A DNA stretch of 38,848 nucleotides from Bdellovibrio sp. 28-41-41 (lineage in GTDB: Bacteria; Bdellovibrionota; Bdellovibrionia; Bdellovibrionales; Bdellovibrionaceae): assembly GCA_002256935.1 (NCBI GenBank), contig NCGL01000023.1:1-38848 (forward strand). The letters are read 5' to 3'. The notes beneath the pieces were generated by a model. The model had not been told where the DNA came from. It searched no databases and was given only the letters and a program-made list of their open reading frames with translations. A program made the position numbers and the translations under genes. Position 1 is the stretch's first letter. Each line of letters starts with the position of its first letter. Below are positions 23,813 to 32,358 of this stretch, one piece after another.

Positions 23813-23948
23813 GCTAAATTCAATTTCAATTGGTTCACGATACATTGTAAAACCATATTCGCCAACCAGACTCATTCGTAAACTGGATAGACTCCTAATT
23901 GCTAACTTATTTTGTTTGGAAAAAACGTTAAGATCGAGCATTCCGTAG
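23811..23948 (+). pseudogene. Orphan C-terminal fragment of a receiver domain
   Basis: In the frame ending at TAG 23946-23948 one reads GSRYIVKPYSPTRLIRKLDR, the typical end of a CheY-like receiver with its conserved lysine-proline. No N-terminal half with the phospho-acceptor Asp is found in any frame upstream, apart from the preceding gene's own complete receiver. This looks like the remnant of a fused or neighbouring receiver lost by deletion and frameshift. Confidence 0.5.
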
Positions 23949-23979
23949 CCGATGAGTTATGTGAATTGAGGGGACTCTT

Positions 23980-26900
23980 TTGCGTATAGAAAAAAACCTG
24001 TCTGGAGTATTTCAGTCCTTGAATTGGAACAAAATTGGGCGTTCAGTTGCCCTTATTTTCGTTTTGGCAGTAGTATATTTTTTTGTTGCAAGACTGGGTC
24101 TCGCACTAGCGACCCTTAATAAAAGTGCTTCGCCGGTTTGGCCGGCCACAGGATTTGCATTTGCGATTGTCTTTTTATTTGGCCCCAGAGCGCTTTTCGC
24201 TGTTGCCATCGGTGCTTTCGCCGCAAACTTTATGAATGGCGGGTCCTACGATTCTTCCGTTTTAATTTCCGCTGGAAATACGCTAGAAGCTTTGGTGGGG
24301 TCGTTCATAATTCGAAGCATTTTTGCGAAAGAAAATAAATTTGGAGATCAAACTAAAACGATTGCGTTTCTATCTGCTTCAGTTGTTGGTAGTCTATTTA
24401 GCGCTACCATTGGTGTTTTTTCCTTGGTTGCCACTGATGCTCTGTCTACAGATTTGATTGGTCCTGTATGGTTCACCTGGTGGGTCGGAGATGTCCTAGG
24501 TGGACTCGTCGTCAGCCCTATTTTAATTCAGTATAAAGATCTAAGTCTACGACATGAAAGTTGGATCAATGCCCTTGTTTCTTTGGGATTTACTTTTATA
24601 GCTAGCTATTTTGTTTTTTTCTTACCTCAAGGTGGGGCGTTTCTGTTTGTCCTGTTTCCAGTACTTTTGTTAGCCGTTCATTTATTTCGTCATAGTTGGG
24701 TGATTGCCTTTCCCGGAATTATTTTTATGGCAAGTATTTCGGCGACATTAGTGGGAGCCGGTCAATTTTCAGTCGGAACTCTGAATGAACGACTTGTTCA
24801 CTTACAGCTTTTTCTTGCCGCCTATTCATTGACGGCTTTGGCTCTTTCTGGTTTTGGTAAGGATAAACTGTCGAAGGTGCCAGCTGGCGTACTTTTGCTT
24901 TGCTGGTCGCTTTCGGGAATTCTATTTTATTCATTCGATAAATCGGAAAAGGAAAAGACTGAAGCCCACTTTAAAAGTTTGGTTTATTCCACAGAACAGA
25001 ATATAAAAAATTTAATGCTTTCCTATGAGGATATATTGCGTGGAGGCATTGGTCTATATTCTGCTTCAAAGTCCGTTGAGTACGACGAATGGAAGGCGTT
25101 TGCACAAACATTTGCGATATCAACGCTCCATCCCGGTATGAATGGCGTAGGTATTGTTTGGTCCGTAAAAAATAACGAATTGGAAAGATTTAAGCAAGAT
25201 ATGAAGGCACAAGGCCTCTTTGAGTTTGACCTAAAAACTATCCCAGGCTTTTTACCAAATCCGAAAGAACGATTCATTATTAAATTTATAGAACCCGCTG
25301 AAAACAATAGGGCGGCGTTTGGGTTAGATATAGGATCTGAACCGAGTCGGCGCCAAGCTGCGGAGATATCACGTGACACTGGAATTGGGACTGTAACTAC
25401 CCCTATCAAGTTGGTACAAGACAAACAACAGACCCCAGGTTTTTTGTATTTTTTGCCAATATATAAAAATAGATCAAATTTAGATTCGGTTGAAGCTCGA
25501 ATCAAGTCCCATGTTGGATGGGCATATGCACCCATTATCTATAAGAACTTTTTTTTAGAAGTGATTCAAAAAAGCAGTGATGAAATTGAATTTCAAGCAT
25601 TTCAAGGCTCCCCTAAGGAATCAGATTCGATGGTTTTTAGTAGTATTAAAGGAAGCAAAGAGTCTCCTGATTATGAATTTGAAAGTAGATTTCAAATTGC
25701 ACAGAAAGACTATTTATTTAGGTGGGCAAAATCAGCCAAATTTATATCGTCTCATAATACGATTGTCTCTTGGGTGGGGTTCTTTGGCGCTCTGGCCTCT
25801 CTACTTTTGGCGAATCTTTTGATTACAAGTCAGCATGTTGGTTTTCGAGCCCGGCAAATGGCTGAAAAATTAAACAAAGAACTTTTTGATTCACGTGAAG
25901 AATTTAAACAAGGTGAGAGACGATTGCTATATGCGCTGGACGGGTCAAATGACGGTATATGGGATTGGAATATACCAAAGTCAGAGATGTACGTGAGTGG
26001 GAAGATATCCTTAACCCACGGTTGGCCTCAAAGTTTTTTTGTTAAGACGATTGATGATTTAGGTATCTTTGCGCATACCGCTGATCTCAAAAGCATTGAG
26101 CAATCAATCTCGCGCTTATTCAAAGGTGAATCGGAAACACATGAGGTAGAAACCAGATATCGTACCATCTCCGGTGAGTGGCGTTGGGTGCTAACGCGTG
26201 GAAAGGTCAGTGAACGCAATGAGAGTGGTAAGCCAACACGGATGACCGGGGTTCATATTGATATTCATGATTTAAAAATGGCCCAGCAGGAACTGGAAAA
26301 CACGAAACACCAATTATTTAATATCGCAAACAGTGTTCCCACAAAGGTTTCTTTTTGGAATAAGAATTTAGTGTGTGAATTTGCAAATGAATTGTGTGCT
26401 AATTGGTATGGAATTCCGTCTAGTAGTGTCAGAGGCAAGGACTTCTCCAGTTTTGTTGCAACGACAGAAGCGAAAGATAGTTTCTCAATTGTCGAAAAAG
26501 TTCTCAAGGGCGAAAAGTTCGGATTTGAAGGTGAAGTTATTCGGCCGCGCGATCAGTCTTTGCGTTTTGTGATAGTAAATTATTTGCCTCATAACGTAAA
26601 TGGAATCCTTGATGGATTTTTTCTTTTCATACAGGATATAACCGAATTGAAAAAGGCTGAATTTCAGGCCAATGAAGAGCGCAGAATTGCTATTGAAGCA
26701 GTAAGTATTAAAAGTCAGTTTCTGGCAAATATGAGCCATGAAATTCGAACTCCATTGAATGGAGTCATTGGTATGACCAAACTCTTAAAGCGTACGGGAC
26801 TAAACGAAAAGCAAACTGAGTACACCGAAGTGATCTCTAGATCATCGGATGCTCTTTTAAACCTTATTAATGACATCCTGGATTTCTCTAAAGCTGAGGC

Positions 26901-28623
26901 CGGAAAATTAGAATTGGAAGTGGTCGATTTCAGTTTGAGGAAACTTGTTGAAGACGTAATGAAACTAATGTCGTATGCGGCCTCGGAAAAAAAATTAAAA
27001 TTTGAAAGTCAAACTGCCCTTGACGTCGGTGATTACTATAAAGGTGATTCCGGGCGACTGCGACAGGTTTTGACGAATTTAATAAGTAATGCAATTAAAT
27101 TTACCGCAAGTGGTTCCGTTGAATTGCGTATTGCAAGTAGTAACAGTCAGATAAGTTCGCGGATTACTTTTCAGGTAATAGACACCGGCATGGGTATTCC
27201 TGAAGAGGCGATGGGTAGAATGTTTCAGGCTTTCACACAGGTCGATGCCTCGACCACTCGTCGCTTTGGTGGTACCGGTCTTGGACTATCTATAAGCAAA
27301 CAGCTAGTTCAAGCAATGGATGGTGAAATTGGAGTTCGGAAGAATCCTATTAAAGGGTCCATTTTTTGGTTTTCTATAGAGCTACCATTTGGAGAAAAAG
27401 TTAAGAACCCTGATTTAATGGTTATAGCTGAGAGAACGAACGGAGCTCAAATCCTTGTTGTTGAAGACAATCGGGTGAATCAACAAATCGCAATAGAAAT
27501 ATTAGAAGCACAAGGATATGCGCCTCATGTTGTTGGAAATGGTATCGAAGCCCTGGATGCATTAAGAGAAGCAAAATATGATTTGATTTTAATGGATTGT
27601 CAAATGCCGGAAATGGACGGCTATCAAGCGACTGAAATTATTCGAAAAAGTCAGAGTCTTGGCCAGGCATCGATCCCGATCATTGCTATGACTGCAAATG
27701 CTCTAGATGGCGATATTGAAAAATGTAAAGCGGCAGGAATGGATGACTATATTTCCAAACCATTTGATGAAAGTAATTTAGTTTATATGATCGAGACTTT
27801 TCTAATAAGAGGGAAAGAAACTCATTTATCCAAGCCAAGTAAGAAGTCTAAACATATTTTGGTGGTAGAGGACAATAAAGTTAATCAAAGTGTAATTGGA
27901 CTCAACTTAGAAGACCTAAGTTACACTTTTGAAATCGCTGAAAATGGGGCACAAGCGATAGAATTTTTATCAGGCAAGTCATTCGACTTAGTATTAATGG
28001 ATTGCCAGATGCCTGAAATGGACGGGTACGAAGCCACCCGCCAAATTCGATTGTCTAAAGCTAGCGAGACATCAAAAATTCCAATTGTCGCTTTGACCGC
28101 AAATGCTCTAAAGGGTGATCGTGAAAAATGCCTAGCAGCCGGTATGGATGATTACTTAACGAAACCGATCGATGTCGGAGCCTTAGCTCAAATGCTGACT
28201 AAATGGTTAGATAGAGACAGAAAGAGTGAGACTAAAAAGGAGTTTCAAGTGAAACAAGAAAATAATTCAAACGTAATTGATATTCAGGCAATCGAGAAAT
28301 TACGCAAGCTTCAAAAGCCGGGGCGCCCAGATATAGTCGCAAAATTAATTGATCTTTTTTTTGAATCAGCTCATGAAAACGTGGAGCGAATTCGAATGGC
28401 CATTCAAAAAAAGGAACTCAACAGACTTTCTGAGGCGTCTCATGCGTTGAAGTCAAGCGCTGCTAACGTAGGTGCGATTGAGTTTTCAAGGCTGTGCCTA
28501 AAACTCGAAGAAATAGGCAACGGCGAAGAATCGTCTGAAAAAATGCATGAATTATTGAACGACTTTGAAAAAGAATTTGTCCTGGTTTTACAAGAATTAG
28601 AAAAGGTAAAGCGTGCCGCCTAG
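23980..28623 (+). CDS. MASE1-CHASE hybrid histidine kinase with two receivers and HPt
   Basis: 1547 residues from TTG, after GAGGGG at a good distance. Domains: MASE1 membrane sensor (about 15-300; ASPVWPATGFAFAIVF), CHASE extracytoplasmic domain (about 340-560; GGIGLYSASKSVEYDEW, HPGMNGVGIVW), a closing membrane helix (about 600-622), PAS (645-765), PAS (775-890), HisKA with H920 in NMSHEIRTPLNGVIGM, HATPase (NLISNAIKF, DTGMGIPEE, GGTGLGLSIS), REC1 with D1206, REC2 with D1341 (both LMDCQMPEMDGY) and HPt with H1488 in HALKSSAANVGA. This is a full phosphorelay in one inner-membrane protein, sensing an unknown ligand. No output domain is attached. Its stop overlaps the next start by 11 bases. 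Confidence 0.94.
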   Translation: MRIEKNLSGVFQSLNWNKIGRSVALIFVLAVVYFFVARLGLALATLNKSASPVWPATGFAFAIVFLFGPRALFAVAIGAFAANFMNGGSYDSSVLISAGNTLEALVGSFIIRSIFAKENKFGDQTKTIAFLSASVVGSLFSATIGVFSLVATDALSTDLIGPVWFTWWVGDVLGGLVVSPILIQYKDLSLRHESWINALVSLGFTFIASYFVFFLPQGGAFLFVLFPVLLLAVHLFRHSWVIAFPGIIFMASISATLVGAGQFSVGTLNERLVHLQLFLAAYSLTALALSGFGKDKLSKVPAGVLLLCWSLSGILFYSFDKSEKEKTEAHFKSLVYSTEQNIKNLMLSYEDILRGGIGLYSASKSVEYDEWKAFAQTFAISTLHPGMNGVGIVWSVKNNELERFKQDMKAQGLFEFDLKTIPGFLPNPKERFIIKFIEPAENNRAAFGLDIGSEPSRRQAAEISRDTGIGTVTTPIKLVQDKQQTPGFLYFLPIYKNRSNLDSVEARIKSHVGWAYAPIIYKNFFLEVIQKSSDEIEFQAFQGSPKESDSMVFSSIKGSKESPDYEFESRFQIAQKDYLFRWAKSAKFISSHNTIVSWVGFFGALASLLLANLLITSQHVGFRARQMAEKLNKELFDSREEFKQGERRLLYALDGSNDGIWDWNIPKSEMYVSGKISLTHGWPQSFFVKTIDDLGIFAHTADLKSIEQSISRLFKGESETHEVETRYRTISGEWRWVLTRGKVSERNESGKPTRMTGVHIDIHDLKMAQQELENTKHQLFNIANSVPTKVSFWNKNLVCEFANELCANWYGIPSSSVRGKDFSSFVATTEAKDSFSIVEKVLKGEKFGFEGEVIRPRDQSLRFVIVNYLPHNVNGILDGFFLFIQDITELKKAEFQANEERRIAIEAVSIKSQFLANMSHEIRTPLNGVIGMTKLLKRTGLNEKQTEYTEVISRSSDALLNLINDILDFSKAEAGKLELEVVDFSLRKLVEDVMKLMSYAASEKKLKFESQTALDVGDYYKGDSGRLRQVLTNLISNAIKFTASGSVELRIASSNSQISSRITFQVIDTGMGIPEEAMGRMFQAFTQVDASTTRRFGGTGLGLSISKQLVQAMDGEIGVRKNPIKGSIFWFSIELPFGEKVKNPDLMVIAERTNGAQILVVEDNRVNQQIAIEILEAQGYAPHVVGNGIEALDALREAKYDLILMDCQMPEMDGYQATEIIRKSQSLGQASIPIIAMTANALDGDIEKCKAAGMDDYISKPFDESNLVYMIETFLIRGKETHLSKPSKKSKHILVVEDNKVNQSVIGLNLEDLSYTFEIAENGAQAIEFLSGKSFDLVLMDCQMPEMDGYEATRQIRLSKASETSKIPIVALTANALKGDREKCLAAGMDDYLTKPIDVGALAQMLTKWLDRDRKSETKKEFQVKQENNSNVIDIQAIEKLRKLQKPGRPDIVAKLIDLFFESAHENVERIRMAIQKKELNRLSEASHALKSSAANVGAIEFSRLCLKLEEIGNGEESSEKMHELLNDFEKEFVLVLQELEKVKRAA

Positions 28624-29086
28624 AAAAAATAAACAACCATTGGTAATCGCCATGATATTGGTTACAACCGGCTGGCTTTTCACTTTCGCAAGTTGGAAGT
28701 TTGCCATTGGTGTTGAGAAAAATGAAATTAGGCTTCTTACGCAGAGTAAGCTTTCTACAGTGCAAAACCTTTTTAAAAAGAGTATTTCTGAAAGAATTTT
28801 GAGTTTAGAGAGAATGGCCGAGTCCCTTTCGATGGCAAGTTATAGCCTAATTCTGATGGATTGTAATATGCCAGAAATGGACGGTTTTGAAGCAACGAAA
28901 CGCATTCGAAAATTACCCGGACCAAATTCTCAAATTATAATTATAGCCCTCACTGCAAACGCCATTGGTGGGGATAAAGAAAAATGTTTGGCCGCAGGAA
29001 TGAATGGCTATTTAACAAAACCAATTGAAATTGAAAAGCTCGACGCGGCACTGGCTCTTCATATTCAAAAAAAAAGACCCGTCTAA
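28613..29086 (+). pseudogene. Deletion chimera: sensor-kinase N-terminus joined to half a receiver
   Basis: An open frame of 157 residues from GTG, overlapping the previous stop by 11 bases. Residues 1-72 are the start of a membrane sensor: a transmembrane helix (LVIAMILVTTGWLFTFASWK) followed by a helix like the beginning of a CHASE domain (KKSISERILSLERMAES). At about residue 75 it turns abruptly into the second half of a receiver: SLILMDCNMPEMDG with D83, ALTANAIGGDKEKCLAAGMN and LTKPIEIEKL. The receiver lacks its first strands and acidic pocket, and all PAS/HisKA/HATPase parts are missing. It is the expected product of a large in-frame internal deletion of a hybrid kinase and is unlikely to work as a switch. 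Confidence 0.75.
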
Positions 29087-29111
29087 CCTGAGTCCAAAAG
29101 GTGTAAAGTAT

Positions 29112-31553
29112 ATGAAAATAGCGTCGCCTAGTGCTAACGAAAAAAAACGAATAGCTGTGTTGAAAAAATATAATGTTTTAGATACTCCCAATGAGCCTGA
29201 TTTTGACGAGTTGACGAAGATTGCTTCGAGTATTTGTGAAACACCTATTGCCTTGATTTCTTTGGTTGACGAATGTCGCCAGTGGTTCAAATCCAAAGTT
29301 GGTCTCGCGGCAGAGGAAACTCATCGTGACGTTGCTTTTTGCGCGCATGCAATATTGAGCGAATCCCCGTTGATTGTTCCCGACGCCCATCTTGACGACC
29401 GATTTAAGGATAATCCACTGGTCGTTGGACCACCCTTTGTCAGGTTTTATGTGGGAGTGCCCCTTAGATCCTATAGCGGCGAAAATATCGGCACTCTATG
29501 TGTAATAGATCACGTGCCCCGGGTCCTTGAATCGTGGAAATTAGAAGCTCTAATCGTTTTGGCAAGGCAGGTGATCCATTTAATGGAGCTGCGCCAATAT
29601 CAAAATAATTCTGATATTAAAGAAAGGAATTTTTTAGCCGCAATTGCGCATAATATGCACGAAGGTGCTGTTCTTCAAGACAAAGAAGGAAAAATTGTAA
29701 TGGCAAATTCGGCGGCATTGAACCTACTTGAATTGTCTGAGGATCAGCTGCTAGGCAGGGCATCGACAGACCCTCGTTGGGGGGCTATCCGCGAAGATGG
29801 GTCAAGCTTACCTGGTCATGAACATCCGGCGATGCTGGCTCTTTCAACAGGTGAAGATCAGCTTCTAAAGCGGATGGGAATTACCATCCCAAACGGTGCG
29901 ATTAGGTGGTTGCAAATAAATTCGAATCTCATTTATCCAACCGGTACCGGAGGAAAGAAATATGTGCTTTCCACTTTTACCGATATTACATCTGAAATTG
30001 AAAACACAAAAAAAATTAGCGCATTGAATGAACAACATCGACTCATTTTAGATAGCATTCCTGCACTAGTGGCTTATTGGGATAAGAATCAAATATGTCA
30101 GTTCGCAAATAAATCCTACCTCGATTGGTTCGGAAATGATCGCGAACAATTGCTTGGGAAATCAATGTATGAGTTGCTTGGACCAACTCTATATCAGGCA
30201 AATCTAGCCCACATTCAAAATGCACTAAAAGGTGAGCCGCAAACTTTCGATCGTGAATTAAAGTACCTCAAGACCGGCGAAACGCGCTACACGAGCGCTC
30301 AGTATATACCCGATAATGAAAATGGACAAATCAAAGGTTTTTATGTCCTAGTTTTCGATGTGACAGAATTAAAACGTCTCGAGTTAAAAGCAGTCGATGA
30401 GGCAAGAAAAGCGCAAGAGGCCTCAAAAGCTAAGTCCGATTTTTTAGCCAATATGAGCCACGAAATAAGAACTCCTCTAAATGGTGTAATTGGAATGGCA
30501 AGTGTTTTAGCGGGAACTACTCTTGATCAAAATCAAATGGTTTATGTCGGCACCATTCGCAATTCAGGTCAGATGCTGCTCACTTTGGTTAACGATATTC
30601 TGGATCTCTCGAAAGCCGAGTCTGGGAAATTAGAAATAGAGAGTACAACTTTTGAACTGAATAAGATTGTATTGGATGTTGAGCGAAGTTTGATAATTGC
30701 TGCAAATAAAAAAGGACTTATATTTTCTCGAGCTATTTCAAATGAAGTTCCGCAGTTTTTATCTGGCGACCCTTTTAGATTAGCCCAAGTTTTGGTAAAC
30801 CTAGTTAACAACGCGATCAAATTTACTACTGATGGCAATATTTCTGTTGATGTTTCGTTGAATTCATTTGACGGTGATCGTGCCATTTTGAATTTTGAAG
30901 TTTCTGACACGGGAATAGGAATTTCTAATACTGAAATAGAGCGATTGTTTACGCCGTTTTCACAAGCCGACAGTTCAACCACTCGCAAATATGGTGGAAC
31001 TGGATTGGGGCTATCGATTTGCAAACGGCTTGTAAATCTTATGGGTGGCAAAATTGGTGTGCGAAGCGAAGTTGGCAAAGGCTCGGTTTTTTGGTTCACT
31101 ATCGAGATGGGAGTAGCTAAGCCAGTCCCGGTTGTGACTAGTATGAATCATACAAATATAGAAAGAACACTTCATATATTGTTGGCAGAAGATAATTCGG
31201 TTAACCAATTGATAGCATCTAGCATGTTTGAACAACTGGGTCACAGTGTGATGGCTGTTGCAAATGGACACGAGGCGGTTGAAGCCCTTTCTAATGGCAA
31301 ATTTGATTTAGTATTTATGGATTGCCAAATGCCGGAAATGGACGGCTACGAGGCAACAAAGGCCATTAGAAATCTGAAATTATCCGAACTTTCGAACATT
31401 CCGATTATTGCAATGACTGCAAATGCCATGAAGGGTGACCGAGAAAAATGCCTTGCGGTGGGAATGGACGATTACGTATCAAAGCCTATAGAGTTAGAAG
31501 AGCTTTCTTTAGCTATAAATCGAAATTTAGTCCCGCAAAAGAAAGAGGGGTAA
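29112..31553 (+). CDS. GAF-PAS-PAS hybrid histidine kinase with receiver
   Basis: 813 residues from ATG 29112; earlier in-frame codons back to 29025 overlap the chimera's end and are not conserved-looking. It has no membrane segments, so is likely cytoplasmic. Domains: GAF (about 15-160; ISLVDECRQWFKSKVGL, FYVGVPLRSYSGENIGTLCV), PAS (172-300), PAS (311-430), HisKA with H450 in NMSHEIRTPLNGVIGM, HATPase (NLVNNAIKF, DTGIGIS, GGTGLGLSICK) and REC (ILLAEDNSVNQ, D737 in FMDCQMPEMDGYEATK, SKPIE). The kinase and receiver parts closely resemble those of the upstream 1547-residue kinase, suggesting duplication. It follows the chimera by 25 bases and may share its transcript. Signal and output are unknown. 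Confidence 0.93.
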   Translation: MKIASPSANEKKRIAVLKKYNVLDTPNEPDFDELTKIASSICETPIALISLVDECRQWFKSKVGLAAEETHRDVAFCAHAILSESPLIVPDAHLDDRFKDNPLVVGPPFVRFYVGVPLRSYSGENIGTLCVIDHVPRVLESWKLEALIVLARQVIHLMELRQYQNNSDIKERNFLAAIAHNMHEGAVLQDKEGKIVMANSAALNLLELSEDQLLGRASTDPRWGAIREDGSSLPGHEHPAMLALSTGEDQLLKRMGITIPNGAIRWLQINSNLIYPTGTGGKKYVLSTFTDITSEIENTKKISALNEQHRLILDSIPALVAYWDKNQICQFANKSYLDWFGNDREQLLGKSMYELLGPTLYQANLAHIQNALKGEPQTFDRELKYLKTGETRYTSAQYIPDNENGQIKGFYVLVFDVTELKRLELKAVDEARKAQEASKAKSDFLANMSHEIRTPLNGVIGMASVLAGTTLDQNQMVYVGTIRNSGQMLLTLVNDILDLSKAESGKLEIESTTFELNKIVLDVERSLIIAANKKGLIFSRAISNEVPQFLSGDPFRLAQVLVNLVNNAIKFTTDGNISVDVSLNSFDGDRAILNFEVSDTGIGISNTEIERLFTPFSQADSSTTRKYGGTGLGLSICKRLVNLMGGKIGVRSEVGKGSVFWFTIEMGVAKPVPVVTSMNHTNIERTLHILLAEDNSVNQLIASSMFEQLGHSVMAVANGHEAVEALSNGKFDLVFMDCQMPEMDGYEATKAIRNLKLSELSNIPIIAMTANAMKGDREKCLAVGMDDYVSKPIELEELSLAINRNLVPQKKEG

Positions 31554-31654
31554 ATGTCGGCCATCGAGTGAGTAGAACCGTGCGATCATCGATTTCTACT
31601 GAATTACTTTCGCAATTAATTTCCCCACTGATTTCAGCACCTTGCACTAGGTAC

Positions 31655-31688
31655 TTGCTAATATTCTAAAGAATGTTAGAATGACTAC
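31655..31688 (+). promoter_or_regulatory. Promoter with inverted-repeat operator for the ArsR-rhodanese gene; possible leaderless start
   Basis: ATTCTAA (31663-31669) and TTAGAAT (31676-31682) form a perfect inverted repeat with a 6-base spacer, typical of ArsR-family operators. TAGAAT at 31677-31682 fits a -10 box, with TTGCTA at 31655-31660 as -35 and a 16-base spacer. Transcription would then start at about the ATG (31689), and no Shine-Dalgarno is present, so the mRNA may be leaderless. The repeat covers the -10, as expected for autorepression. Confidence 0.55.
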
Positions 31689-32357
31689 ATGAAAAGACAT
31701 GTAAAAGATGCAATCTATGAGCAATTCACTAGAACGACCAAGGTTCTATCAAGTCCCAAACGGCTTGAAATTATGGATCTCCTCAGTCAAAGCGAGAAAA
31801 CAGTTGAAACTCTGGCCGAACAAGCGAATCTGGGGATAAAAAATGCAAGCGCGCAGCTTAAAGAACTTAAATCGGCAATGCTTGTTGATTCAAGACGAGA
31901 TGGTAAGTACGTATACTACCGAATTTCAAACGATTCTGTGGCGAAGTTATTGTTGGGACTTCGCGTTTTTGGTGAATCTCATTTTTCTGAAATTCAAAAA
32001 ATTGCTTCGGAAACTTTTGAAGATGCAGAATCCATGGAGCCTATCAACCGCAAGAAACTTCTCGCTCAAGTCAAAAAGGGCGATGTAATCCTTTTGGATG
32101 TAAGGCCATCAGATGAATACATTCAGTCCCACTTGCCATTTGCTATTTCTGTTCCAATTTCAGATCTACAAAAAGAACTCAAAAATTTACCGAAAAATAA
32201 AGATATCGTGGCCTACTGCCGAGGGCCTTATTGTTTTTTTGCAAAAGAAGCGGTCGAGTTGCTAAAAAAACGTGGCTATAGGGCCTCGCGCTTAAAAGAC
32301 AGCGTACAAGAATGGGCCTCGTATGGGCTCCCAGTAAAAACTTCAGTGGCGGTGTAA
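31689..32357 (+). CDS. ArsR-family regulator fused to a rhodanese domain
   Basis: 222 residues. Residues 1-100 form an ArsR-type winged helix (KVLSSPKRLEIMDLLSQSEK, TLAEQANLGIKNASAQLKEL, YYRISND). Residues 115-215 form a rhodanese domain (VILLDVRPSDEYIQSHLPFA, active-site loop CRGPYC with C177 and C182). The HTH has no cysteines, so it would not sense metal at the usual ArsR alpha-3 site; sensing through the rhodanese cysteine (persulfide, thiol or oxidant) is likely but not shown. It is separated from the MFS gene by one base, so they form an operon, and the transporter is the probable target. An inverted repeat in its promoter is the likely operator. Confidence 0.93.
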   Translation: MKRHVKDAIYEQFTRTTKVLSSPKRLEIMDLLSQSEKTVETLAEQANLGIKNASAQLKELKSAMLVDSRRDGKYVYYRISNDSVAKLLLGLRVFGESHFSEIQKIASETFEDAESMEPINRKKLLAQVKKGDVILLDVRPSDEYIQSHLPFAISVPISDLQKELKNLPKNKDIVAYCRGPYCFFAKEAVELLKKRGYRASRLKDSVQEWASYGLPVKTSVAV

Positions 32358-32358
32358 A

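Noticed and set aside
29025..29111. Upstream extension of the GAF kinase by 29 codons
   Set aside because: It overlaps the end of the chimera frame, has no family similarity, and the ATG at 29112 begins the conserved GAF lead-in.
31554..31670. Minus-strand reading with GEINCESNSVEIDDRTVLL
   Set aside because: Protein-like for about 30 residues but without a start, without known similarity, and lying over the end of the kinase gene and a promoter.
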